Shown: positions 1 through 8,061 of the stretch, in pieces | Numbering within the stretch: position 1 is the first letter of the stretch | How the letters are laid out: every line of letters starts with the position of its first letter | Notes under the pieces: generated by a model | Databases searched by the model: none | Told to the model about the DNA's origin: nothing | What the model saw: only the letters and a program-made list of their open reading frames with translations | Assembly (NCBI GenBank): GCA_017302165.1 | Contig: JAFLCW010000001.1 | Coordinates: 930,001-994,000, forward strand | DNA: 64,000 nt | Direction: 5' to 3' | From: Alphaproteobacteria bacterium | GTDB taxonomy: Bacteria > Pseudomonadota > Alphaproteobacteria > Micavibrionales > Micavibrionaceae | Program-made: the position numbers and the translations under genes

Positions 1-1250
1 AACATAAAGGTCATAATCAGCCGTGTAAAACCAATCCACACCAGATAGACCCATAAAAATGAAAGAGAGTATTTAAGGCATAACATCGTCACAAAAACAG
101 GGCCTGAAAGTGACGTCCACATAGAGATGCGTTGATCCAGAAGACACCACCATGTAAAAAAGCCGGTAATATGCGGGGGTACATCTAGCGCTCGCTCATT
201 CGTCCGAAGCATATTCCCAAACCAGCGAAACATTAGCTGAGTAGACGCCTTTAAGAAATTATCAGAGGGCGGATGTTCAACCGTATGAATTTTAACATCC
301 GGCACATACAACATTTGCCAGCCATTCTTTAAAACCCAGTACCAGCTTGATTTGTCATCCCCGGTCAGGAATTTTAAATGCCCAAACCGCCAATGTTCCA
401 GATAATCATTCTCAACCTGGGCGATGAAGTCAGGATGGGTAATGATTTCGCCCCGGAACATAGACATGCGTCCGGTCAATGTTAAAACACGCTTGGATAA
501 CCCCATTGAGGACATAAGCATCTGACGTTGAGCAAAGCGCAGGTCATGCCATTCCCGGATAATACGCGATCCTTTGACGTCGCATTCTTCATCGGTCGTG
601 AGGGCGCCGATATCCGGCATCATTTTAAAAAAACAAGCTGTGCGACGTATCAGCCCTTCTTCGACAATCGAATCACCATCGATGACCGCCACTACGGCAT
701 CTGCGGGCGGTAGGTCACGGGAAATAGCCCGAAACCCCTGTGCTAATCCATCACGTTTACCAGTGCCCGGAATACGCACCAGATTAAGTTTGACATGCTC
801 TGGTGGATTTAATTCTCGGAAAATTTCTTTGATTAAAAACTCATCCGCCAGTTCAACAATCGATGCAACGATGGTGGCGGGAATGTCGCAGGCTATGGCT
901 TCGCGTATCGTTGCCCGGAAAACTTCTAAGGATGTTTGGCCGTCAATTCTAAAAGATGTAATCAGCAGGTAGATATGGGAGGGCATGACATCTGCCCCCA
1001 GATGATCTGCAATCCGGCGATATTTGGGAAAGACCCAATTTTTGTAAATCATCGCCCGTATAAAGTGAACGGCACCCCATGAATATCGCCATGCGGCCAG
1101 CGCGCCAATAACAAAGATGAATTGTTTGGAACTGGCATCCAGTGCCACAGGCGGCAGAGAAAAAATCGCTGTCACAAGTGCCAGCGTAAAAATACCTAAG
1201 CCCAGAGATCCTTTAGGGAGTAGAGAGGGGCTACCAGCAGATTCCATCAT
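1..1250 (-). CDS. alg8: Alg8-like GT2 glycosyltransferase, mannuronan polymerase (3' end outside window)
   Basis: Inner-membrane family 2 glycosyltransferase that polymerises GDP-mannuronate into polymannuronate. About 416 residues are visible; the C-terminus lies beyond the left edge (P. aeruginosa Alg8 has 494). N-terminal membrane segments are followed by the catalytic domain: a DGD motif at residues 191-193, TGDD ending at D298-D299, and an RW pair near residue 342-343 within QLMFRWFGNMLRTN. Positions and spacing follow Pseudomonas Alg8 (D188/D190, D295/D296). Hydrophobic segments return at the visible end. The start (tandem ATGs at 1250 and 1247) overlaps the 3' end of algD by 20 bp, so the two are probably co-transcribed. 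A cellulose or hyaluronan synthase is less likely given the algD/alg44 context. Confidence 0.9.
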   Translation of the reverse strand, partial: MMESAGSPSLLPKGSLGLGIFTLALVTAIFSLPPVALDASSKQFIFVIGALAAWRYSWGAVHFIRAMIYKNWVFPKYRRIADHLGADVMPSHIYLLITSFRIDGQTSLEVFRATIREAIACDIPATIVASIVELADEFLIKEIFRELNPPEHVKLNLVRIPGTGKRDGLAQGFRAISRDLPPADAVVAVIDGDSIVEEGLIRRTACFFKMMPDIGALTTDEECDVKGSRIIREWHDLRFAQRQMLMSSMGLSKRVLTLTGRMSMFRGEIITHPDFIAQVENDYLEHWRFGHLKFLTGDDKSSWYWVLKNGWQMLYVPDVKIHTVEHPPSDNFLKASTQLMFRWFGNMLRTNERALDVPPHITGFFTWWCLLDQRISMWTSLSGPVFVTMLCLKYSLSFLWVYLVWIGFTRLIMTFM

Positions 1251-2547
1251 ATCCAGCTCTTTTCTCAAGGTCAGGATTGAGCCGAACCAGATCAATCACG
1301 GGCGTATTGTCATTTGTGAGTGTCATCACGATCGTTGCAAAATCCTTGGTCGGATTACCGATGACAAAAACATCCGATCCCTTCATATCATCTGACTTTT
1401 CAACCAGACAGGATGAAATATGGGATAATTTTTCTTTGATATATTTTTGGTTTGCGCCTTCTTGCTCACGGGCATGCCAGATATTGGGATCATAAATTTT
1501 TAGATCATATCCTTTATTCAAGAGATGATTGGCGAGTGTGACCAGCGGGCTTTCTCTTAAGTCATCTGTTCCAGCTTTAAATGACAAACCCAGAAGTGCA
1601 ATTTTCTTTGATCCGATTTTATCGATCATAGACACGGCACGGTTAACTTGAAGTTCATTCGCTTCCAGCAAGGCATCAAAAATAGGGGTTTTGATGTTTT
1701 TTGAGTTAGCGGCGGCTCTAATGGCTCTCACATCTTTGGGTAAACATGAGCCGCCAAAGGCAAAACCCGGCTTCAGATAGGCTTTGGAGATATTTAGCTT
1801 TGTATCGAGACAAAAAATATCCATGACCTGGTGAGAATCAACGCCATGTGCCTTTAGAATATTGCCCATTTCATTGGCAAACCCAACTTTCATGGCATGC
1901 CAGGCATTATCGGCATATTTAACCCCCTCGGCGATGGCGATTTCCGTGGTCACGCGGGGGGCGTCGATGCCGTCATATATAGACATGATGAGCGAAGCTG
2001 TTTTATCGTCATCAGCTCCGACAACAATCTTCGGAGGGTGGTAATAATCAAAAATAGCCGAGCTTTCGCGCAGGAATTCAGGATTGTTCCCAAAGCCAAA
2101 GCCTTCACCTGCTTTCTTACCTGAACTTTTTTCCAAGGCGGGTTTGCATACGCCATGAGCAGAACCGGGTACCATGGTGGAGCGCAGAACAATCGTATGG
2201 TAAGCAGATTTTGATTTCAGCAAAGTCCCAATCTCACGGCAGACGGCTTCAACATAAGACAGATCCAGCGACCCATCGGCGCGGCTGGGGGTGCCCACGC
2301 AAATGAGTGACATATCAGAATTTTCAATCGCTTCGGCGGCGGAGAGCGTGGCCTTGATACGGCCAGCTTTTACACCCTCGGCCAGATAATCACCCAGATC
2401 TTTTTCCACAATGGGGGATCGTCCTTTGGCCAGACACATCACTTTGACTGGGTCTGTATCGACGGCAATGACGTGATGGCCATCCTTCGCGAGACAGGCC
2501 GCTGTCACAGCACCCACATATCCAATGCCGAAAATAGATGTTTTCAT
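1231..2547 (-). CDS. algD: GDP-mannose 6-dehydrogenase
   Basis: Oxidises GDP-mannose to GDP-mannuronic acid with two NAD+, the committed step of alginate synthesis, in the cytoplasm. The 438-residue protein has an N-terminal Rossmann motif (FGIGYVGAVTAACLA), a central UDP/GDP-sugar dehydrogenase domain and a C-terminal substrate domain. The catalytic cysteine lies in GFAFGGSCLPKD at residue 268, the same number as in P. aeruginosa AlgD. The start is an ATG with an AAGGG-like ribosome site about 11 nt upstream. It is divergent from algJ across a 100-bp gap and continues into alg8. By sequence alone UDP-glucose dehydrogenase is possible; the neighbours (algA, alg8, alg44) favour GDP-mannose. 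Confidence 0.92.
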   Translation of the reverse strand: MKTSIFGIGYVGAVTAACLAKDGHHVIAVDTDPVKVMCLAKGRSPIVEKDLGDYLAEGVKAGRIKATLSAAEAIENSDMSLICVGTPSRADGSLDLSYVEAVCREIGTLLKSKSAYHTIVLRSTMVPGSAHGVCKPALEKSSGKKAGEGFGFGNNPEFLRESSAIFDYYHPPKIVVGADDDKTASLIMSIYDGIDAPRVTTEIAIAEGVKYADNAWHAMKVGFANEMGNILKAHGVDSHQVMDIFCLDTKLNISKAYLKPGFAFGGSCLPKDVRAIRAAANSKNIKTPIFDALLEANELQVNRAVSMIDKIGSKKIALLGLSFKAGTDDLRESPLVTLANHLLNKGYDLKIYDPNIWHAREQEGANQKYIKEKLSHISSCLVEKSDDMKGSDVFVIGNPTKDFATIVMTLTNDNTPVIDLVRLNPDLEKRAGYDGICW

Positions 2548-2647
2548 AAAAAATTACCCTTACTCAAATAAAAATAGATTGCGCCTATTTCTATACATAA
2601 GAGTAGAAGGGAGCAACGTGAAAAAGGGATGTTTTTTGTAAAAAAAC

Positions 2648-3748
2648 ATGCTTTTATGCGCGCCTATGTATGTCTCTCGACTTTGCGCATTTCTTTTGAT
2701 GGCCATCATCATGCTAGGGGCCGTTTTTGCCATACTGGCTTTTCAAAAGGCTTTGCCTAATGTCCCTCAGGCTGGGTCGGCGTTTGATTATTTCAACGGC
2801 GTTCAGGTCTCTACGTTTGAAAAGGAATTCGATCAATCCTTAGGATTTAAGGACGCCAGTATTACTTTTTGGGGCATGCTCAACCTTGCCTTATTTCAAG
2901 CCGGAAAGCCGGGGGTGGTCATTGGTCAGGAAGGCTGGCTTTTTACGCGCGAGGAATTTGAATTTCCTCAAGGATATGACGGTCATGTAAGTCAGAATCT
3001 ATCCTTCATACGCACTGTTCATTCAGATCTGAAAAGCAAAAATATTGACCTGATCATTGTCCCCGTTCCTGCTAAGGCACGTGTGGCATCGGCTTATTTA
3101 GGACGGCATACGTTTCCTGACTACCGTGATAAAATTTACGCTGACTTTGAGCGTTTTTTGACAGCCCATAATATCACGCATGTTGATACGTCATCTGTTT
3201 TTGATAAAACCAAGTCGCGCGCTCTTTACCTTAAAACCGACACGCATTGGACCCCAGAAGGTGCGAGGTACGCCGCGCACACAGTTGCACAAGTATTGGC
3301 ATCTGCTTTTCCTTATTTAACCTATCCGGTGACCTCATATGACCTAAAAATAGATGAGCCAAAACCTTATCGCGGAGATTTGCTTCGGTATGTTAGGGCG
3401 GAACCGATTGAGTCATTCTGGGGAATTTCTCCGGATCAAATTCGGTCATACCAAGCCGTGTCTCAGGATATTTCAGATGATTTATTTTCCGATCAAACGC
3501 CAGAGATTGTTCTGGTTGGCACCAGCTATAGTGCCAATCCCACATGGCCTTTTATTGATTTCTTAAAAGAATCTATACGTACGGATATTTTAAACATGTC
3601 TGACGAAGGTAAAGGGCCGTTCGAGGTCATGTCATCTTATCTTGAAAGTGATTCGTACCATAATGACTCCCCTAAGTTAATTATCTGGGAAATCCCCGAA
3701 CGTTACTTGCCTATGCCGTCCAACCCCATCAAGAATGCATCTCCATAA
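2648..3748 (+). CDS. algJ: AlgJ-like SGNH-fold alginate O-acetylation protein
   Basis: Predicted membrane-anchored periplasmic acetyl-transfer protein of alginate O-acetylation, 366 residues (P. aeruginosa AlgJ has 391). An N-terminal hydrophobic segment at residues 11-32 looks like an uncleaved anchor. The SGNH-like catalytic residues are visible: D198 and H200 in KTDTHWTPEG, and S293 in VGTSYS. These match AlgJ D190/H192/S288 in order and spacing. There is no C-terminal carbohydrate-binding module, which separates it from AlgX. The start is uncertain: ATG 2648 and ATG 2666 are both possible and neither has a strong ribosome site. It runs straight into algX, sharing that gene's upstream region. 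It needs AlgI (MBOAT) to receive acetyl groups; AlgI is not in the window. Confidence 0.82.
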   Translation: MLLCAPMYVSRLCAFLLMAIIMLGAVFAILAFQKALPNVPQAGSAFDYFNGVQVSTFEKEFDQSLGFKDASITFWGMLNLALFQAGKPGVVIGQEGWLFTREEFEFPQGYDGHVSQNLSFIRTVHSDLKSKNIDLIIVPVPAKARVASAYLGRHTFPDYRDKIYADFERFLTAHNITHVDTSSVFDKTKSRALYLKTDTHWTPEGARYAAHTVAQVLASAFPYLTYPVTSYDLKIDEPKPYRGDLLRYVRAEPIESFWGISPDQIRSYQAVSQDISDDLFSDQTPEIVLVGTSYSANPTWPFIDFLKESIRTDILNMSDEGKGPFEVMSSYLESDSYHNDSPKLIIWEIPERYLPMPSNPIKNASP

Positions 3749-3749
3749 C

Positions 3750-5033
3750 ATGAAATATCTTATCTTTATTTTATCTGTTTTTTTGTCTTTTCCAGGATAT
3801 GCCGGAAATTACGATTGTCCAGCCTTGCTTGAAGATAAAACTTACAAGGATCAAAAAGATTTAAGATATACATTTGAAGAAGCTGATGGATGGCTTTTTA
3901 GAACGAACGACTTTAAAGAAACATTGAGTTTTAATGATCTGGCTAAGAATCATTACACGGAACTCAATCAAGTTCTAAAATCAAAAAATATTGATCTCGT
4001 GGTTGTGCCCATTCCGCCTCGGGCTATGACCCATGAGGCCATGCAAAATCGCAACGGATATGACCGGACAAAAGCGATTGCGGCCTATTATGATTTGATT
4101 TCAAAGATACGCCAGACGGGCATCAAGGTTGCTGAAATTGGCGACTTTAAGGGTAAGACAGATTTCTTCTATAAACGTGATCACCATTGGACGGCATTCG
4201 GTGCCAAATATATGGCCGAAATGACGGCTCGGCAGATTAAATCCTTGCCCATTTATGCGTCCTTGCCTAAAAAGACGTTCAAGACAGAAAAAACAGGAGA
4301 AGAAGAACAAAAACGGAAAATAGCTACTTTTGTTGAAGATGTATGCGGTAAAGAAATACCCCCGGAAATGGCGGCCGTATATTCCACCTATGCTGATGGC
4401 GCCGACGATCTCTTGGGGGATGAATCCGTGCCCGATGTTCTTTTGGTTGGCACCAGCCATTCGGTAAATGATGTCTCTAAAGGTAATTTTGATGGATTTT
4501 TAAAAGAAGCCACAGGTCTAGATATTGAAAATCGTGCCATTTCCGGGGGCGGCGTGGACAGTGCGTTGCTCAGCTGGCTTGCCTCACCGGATTATCAGGT
4601 GCGACAGCCAAAAATTCTCATTTGGGAATTTCCTGTCCATCAGAATTACAGCTCACCTAAACTTTTTCATCAACTCATCCCTGCCATTTACGGGGATTGT
4701 GTGGATAAGCCCTATCTGAGCGCAGACGGCACGTTTGATAAACGTACCGTGCAGATATTTAGTCATATATCAGAAAAAAAAATTAATGCAGAAAACACGC
4801 ATCTGGTTTTCAAGGTGCCGGAAACCAAGAAACGTAAATTCAAAGCTTTTTTTGAATTTGAAGATGGATCTGTGAAGGAATTCGAATTCAGACGAAGCAA
4901 AGTTGATGAAAGACATGGCACTTATTTTTATCGTTTTACCAAAGAAGATATGGTCGTCCCTGTCAAAAATTTAAAAATTGAAATGCAGGAAGATGTCACA
5001 GGCTCTGCCACGGTGCGTGTCTGCCGTCGATAA
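3750..5033 (+). CDS. algX: AlgX-like alginate O-acetyltransferase with C-terminal binding module
   Basis: Periplasmic terminal O-acetyltransferase acting on mannuronate residues. From ATG 3750 the protein has 427 residues and begins with a clear signal peptide (hydrophobic core ending SFPGYA). The SGNH domain carries D144/H146 in KRDHHWTAFGAKYM and the nucleophile S236 in LLVGTSHS. The region after about residue 300 is beta-rich and corresponds to the AlgX carbohydrate-binding module, which AlgJ lacks. An upstream in-frame ATG at 3735 would overlap the algJ stop; 3750 is preferred because it puts the signal peptide at the N-terminus. It is 1 bp downstream of algJ and converges with algL across a gap holding a structured element. 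Confidence 0.83.
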   Translation: MKYLIFILSVFLSFPGYAGNYDCPALLEDKTYKDQKDLRYTFEEADGWLFRTNDFKETLSFNDLAKNHYTELNQVLKSKNIDLVVVPIPPRAMTHEAMQNRNGYDRTKAIAAYYDLISKIRQTGIKVAEIGDFKGKTDFFYKRDHHWTAFGAKYMAEMTARQIKSLPIYASLPKKTFKTEKTGEEEQKRKIATFVEDVCGKEIPPEMAAVYSTYADGADDLLGDESVPDVLLVGTSHSVNDVSKGNFDGFLKEATGLDIENRAISGGGVDSALLSWLASPDYQVRQPKILIWEFPVHQNYSSPKLFHQLIPAIYGDCVDKPYLSADGTFDKRTVQIFSHISEKKINAENTHLVFKVPETKKRKFKAFFEFEDGSVKEFEFRRSKVDERHGTYFYRFTKEDMVVPVKNLKIEMQEDVTGSATVRVCRR

Positions 5034-5050
5034 TAACAGCCTTGTAAGGC

Positions 5051-5142
5051 CAGGGGCATGGCACGATGTCACCTAACGATGACCCGGTGCCTTTACGTCC
5101 TGAACCCGGCTCCGCGAATACGCGCCCGGAACGTGCCCCTGG
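5051..5142. ncRNA. Unassigned structured element (three-way junction) between algX and algL
   Basis: A perfect 9-bp closing stem (CCAGGGGCA at 5051-5059, TGCCCCTGG at 5134-5142) encloses two further hairpins. One has GGCAC/GTGCC arms with an inner GTCA/TGAC helix (about 5061-5092). The other has CCGG/CCGG arms around CGCG-AATA-CGCG (about 5106-5130). The gap between the convergent genes is GC-rich here and AT-rich on both sides. It lacks the conserved core of SRP RNA, has no tRNA-like T-arm, and has no U-tract typical of an intrinsic terminator. It could be an sRNA, a ribozyme-like element or a bidirectional transcription stop. The strand is not decided. Confidence 0.35.
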
Positions 5143-5256
5143 TATTTATAATATAACAAATAAAGCTTACAGGATCAACTTCGCCCGATTTAAGGTCGGA
5201 AGATATCAAACCCTGTATGAATGAGAGGGACAACCAACTGGAATTAAATCAGATGA

Positions 5257-6366
5257 TTATTCTGCGAAATATTGCGACAGATTTCCCCCGAGCCGCCGTT
5301 GAATCATGGGGCGGAACTCATCCAGCCATTTTTTCATGCGAGGCTCATTAAATCGCGCATAGTAAGGCTCCATCCACGCGAGTTGTCCAGGCGTCAGTGT
5401 GCCATCGATATTTTGCTTTCGGTCTAATGTCTGGGTGATATAGGCTTGGTCTGTTTCCAGTTCGGTGAGAATGCGGTTGACCAAGTTTCTCAGTGCCCCT
5501 TTTCTGAATTCATAAATATTAATACCATTTTTTTCGGCTGTTTCTGCCATCATAACCAAAGGACCTGCGGCAAAAACGTGATAATTAAATGCCTTGCTCA
5601 TGCGCTCCATTTCAAAAGGCAGGGTTCCATCGTCACTGATTTGGTTAATCGCAAATTTTAATTTGTCGACTGACCAATTAAACATATCCGTATCTTCAAC
5701 AAGCACAGATGTAATCATCGTCGCCCAGGCCGCCCAGTACATGTGATTATTTTGGCGGGTACGATTTTCTAGCTGACGGCTATATTCATTTCGTACATTC
5801 TGAGCGATTAAATTAAGCCATGCTTTAACAATTCTGACTTGCTGGCTAGAGAGCCGATCATCTTCTGACATTTGAATAAAAGAACTACTGAAACTGGCAA
5901 GGGTCCATTTACGCACAGCCTGCCCTTGAGGATTCGCCTTACCGAGCAAGGCTTCACTTTGCGCCCACCGATAAAGCCACTCTGTTGCACACTCTGCATA
6001 GGGGAGTGCTGTATCGACATTGGAGATATATATTGATGTCCAATGCGAGATCAGAGATTCAAAACGCCGAAGGCTGGCCGTATCCTTTTTATATTTTTCC
6101 TGTGCCGCCGGATCAACGATTGAGACGCCATCCTGACGATCTGAATAAATGCTGTTAAAAACTAATTCTGCAGGTGGCGCTGGGGGCGCGGGACAGGTGA
6201 AGGTCGGATCGACCACGGGGGCAAACCGCGCCGACAGGTGCCCCGGGTCAAAAGGCGAAACAATCTGTTTTTCATTGGCTAACAAAGGCGATATAGCCGA
6301 AAAAATGCACAATATTGCTAATAAGGATGATTTTAGGATGCCGGTTTGAGAGAAATAGCTTTTCAT
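5257..6366 (-). CDS. algL: AlgL-like periplasmic alginate lyase
   Basis: Polysaccharide lyase family 5-type enzyme that cleaves mannuronate linkages by beta-elimination and clears stray alginate from the periplasm. From ATG 6366 it has 369 residues (P. aeruginosa AlgL: 367) with a signal peptide ending near SPLLA-NEK at residue 30. The reading frame stays open 49 codons further upstream, but that stretch overlaps the algG promoter and hides the signal peptide, so 6366 is preferred. Catalytic landmarks are NNHMYW with N207, H208 and W211, then R255 and NYH at 261-263, in AlgL order and spacing. It is divergent from algG1 across only 54 bp and convergent with algX. Confidence 0.87.
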   Translation of the reverse strand: MKSYFSQTGILKSSLLAILCIFSAISPLLANEKQIVSPFDPGHLSARFAPVVDPTFTCPAPPAPPAELVFNSIYSDRQDGVSIVDPAAQEKYKKDTASLRRFESLISHWTSIYISNVDTALPYAECATEWLYRWAQSEALLGKANPQGQAVRKWTLASFSSSFIQMSEDDRLSSQQVRIVKAWLNLIAQNVRNEYSRQLENRTRQNNHMYWAAWATMITSVLVEDTDMFNWSVDKLKFAINQISDDGTLPFEMERMSKAFNYHVFAAGPLVMMAETAEKNGINIYEFRKGALRNLVNRILTELETDQAYITQTLDRKQNIDGTLTPGQLAWMEPYYARFNEPRMKKWLDEFRPMIQRRLGGNLSQYFAE

Positions 6367-6420
6367 AGGGCTCTTTTTTGCATAATAAGAATGTATTGTT
6401 ATTTCGTTAGGATAAATCCC

Positions 6421-8061
6421 GTGAAAAACCTGATCCGGTTTCTCGTTTGTATTTTTGCTCTTGCCGCTCTTTTGGCTATCGCGAACTTTGTCTTGAAACA
6501 TCCTCAAAATCAAGAGGGTGATATTTCAAGAGAGATCGCCTCAGGGGATATACCTTATAAACTTGAAACCCTTAACGTACCTGCGCAAGAGGTGAAAGCA
6601 CCTGTTTTACCGGATATCTCCGGCTATACCGCTGAAGCGGTTGAGAAAAAAATACCTGATCTTCAGAAAGGGGAAATCGCGATCCAGAATCTAGAAGACA
6701 GCTATATTAAGGTGCGTCGTTTGGTCATGACCTTTGGTGACATGCAACAAAGGTTGGATCCAGCCATTATTGCTATCGTTGAAGGCGTATATGATCTAGA
6801 GACCGTTTATAAGACAATAAATGATCCCAGCTATCTGGATAAAAAAGCAGATGGCACCTTCGTGGCGTATGTCCCAATCATCGTGAAATCCACCGCGACC
6901 TTCATCATTCAAAACCAAAAATTGCTCTTATCTTCATCCAGTGGGGGGCTCATCACATCCTTTGGTAAGTTATATATAGTTAATTCAGATATTCGGGGAT
7001 GGGACACACACAAAAATATTCCGGCAACGTTTAAGGATGATGAATCTTTCAGGCCGTACGTGGTGGGATGGTGTGGTTCTCAGATGTATCTCAGTGGCTC
7101 TCATTTCGGGCATTTGGGATATTTCGATTCAAAAGCATATGGCATAACGTACACATCCTGCCACGATACGGTCTATGATTTGAACTTCGGGAACCTCCCG
7201 GGTGCTACGGGCTGGGTCATAGATAACATATTTGATGACATTTACTATGGATTTTATAGCTTTGAGTCTGATGATGTTGTGGTGCTTCGGAATAAATATA
7301 AAGACAATATCGTCTATGGTATCGACCCCCATGATCGCTCAAACCGTCTGATTATCGGGCATAATCATATCTATGGCACAAAACAAAAGCACGGGATTAT
7401 TATTTCTCGTGAGGTAAATGACAGTTTTTTGTTTCATAACCTGAGCGAGAATAACCAGGGTTCCGGCATGATGATTGACCGAAAGAGTGTCAATAATGTG
7501 ATTGCCTATAACACGCTGAAAAATAATACAGGAGACGGACTAACTTTTTACGAAAGTGAAAATAATCTGTCCTATGCCAACATCATGTCGAGCAACCAAA
7601 AAAGCGGAATGCGCGTTAGAAATAGCTGGGGTATTACCTCACGAGACGATGTCATTAATCAAAATAAAGGCGTTGGACTTCAGGCCTATACAGACAATCT
7701 TCAAGAAAGTGGTCATGATAAACGCAATCTGAATGTTGACCCTTATTACGAGCGCGTAGAAATTGATATGGCGCATGCCGAAATGGTAGGCAACCGAGAG
7801 GCACAATTCAAGATTGAAAACATTGACGCACTCAAACTTTCAGCATTAAAGACATTTAAAAACCCGCCTTTTTTCTTTGCTGGAGACTTAAAGAAACTCG
7901 ATATTCAACATACGCGTAGCCTGTATGATCCTGATAAATCCTTTTTAATTACACATAAAAATAGAAGGCCGATTTTTCATCAAGGAAAAAATCCCATAAA
8001 AAAACATGAGCTATCAACCTCTACATCTGATGCATTCAACGAAGATGATAATGAAGAATGA
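6421..8061 (+). CDS. algG: Poly(beta-D-mannuronate) C5-epimerase AlgG, paralogue 1
   Basis: Periplasmic epimerase that converts mannuronate to guluronate in the polymer. The GTG at 6421 is chosen because AGGA lies 8 nt upstream; it gives 546 residues, close to P. aeruginosa AlgG (543). A longer reading with upstream starts exists but runs into the algL start region. The N-terminus is hydrophobic (residues about 4-24), either a long signal peptide or an anchor. A right-handed parallel beta-helix of CASH repeats fills the middle and C-terminal parts. The catalytic DPHD motif is at 302-305, followed by the conserved SREV segment. The stop overlaps the algG2 start by 4 bp (ATGA). Confidence 0.88.
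   Translation: MKNLIRFLVCIFALAALLAIANFVLKHPQNQEGDISREIASGDIPYKLETLNVPAQEVKAPVLPDISGYTAEAVEKKIPDLQKGEIAIQNLEDSYIKVRRLVMTFGDMQQRLDPAIIAIVEGVYDLETVYKTINDPSYLDKKADGTFVAYVPIIVKSTATFIIQNQKLLLSSSSGGLITSFGKLYIVNSDIRGWDTHKNIPATFKDDESFRPYVVGWCGSQMYLSGSHFGHLGYFDSKAYGITYTSCHDTVYDLNFGNLPGATGWVIDNIFDDIYYGFYSFESDDVVVLRNKYKDNIVYGIDPHDRSNRLIIGHNHIYGTKQKHGIIISREVNDSFLFHNLSENNQGSGMMIDRKSVNNVIAYNTLKNNTGDGLTFYESENNLSYANIMSSNQKSGMRVRNSWGITSRDDVINQNKGVGLQAYTDNLQESGHDKRNLNVDPYYERVEIDMAHAEMVGNREAQFKIENIDALKLSALKTFKNPPFFFAGDLKKLDIQHTRSLYDPDKSFLITHKNRRPIFHQGKNPIKKHELSTSTSDAFNEDDNEE

Noticed and set aside
2648..5033. algJ and algX as one gene split by a frameshift
   Set aside because: Each has its own N-terminal hydrophobic segment and a complete set of SGNH catalytic residues, so they are two proteins.
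5051..5142. 4.5S/SRP RNA or tRNA-like gene
   Set aside because: It lacks the conserved SRP core (GUCAGGUCCGGAAGG-type) and has no T-arm, anticodon arm or CCA end.
6367..6513. 49-codon N-terminal extension of AlgL
   Set aside because: It would place the signal peptide internally and overlap the algG1 start; the internal ATG with a signal peptide fits the usual AlgL length.
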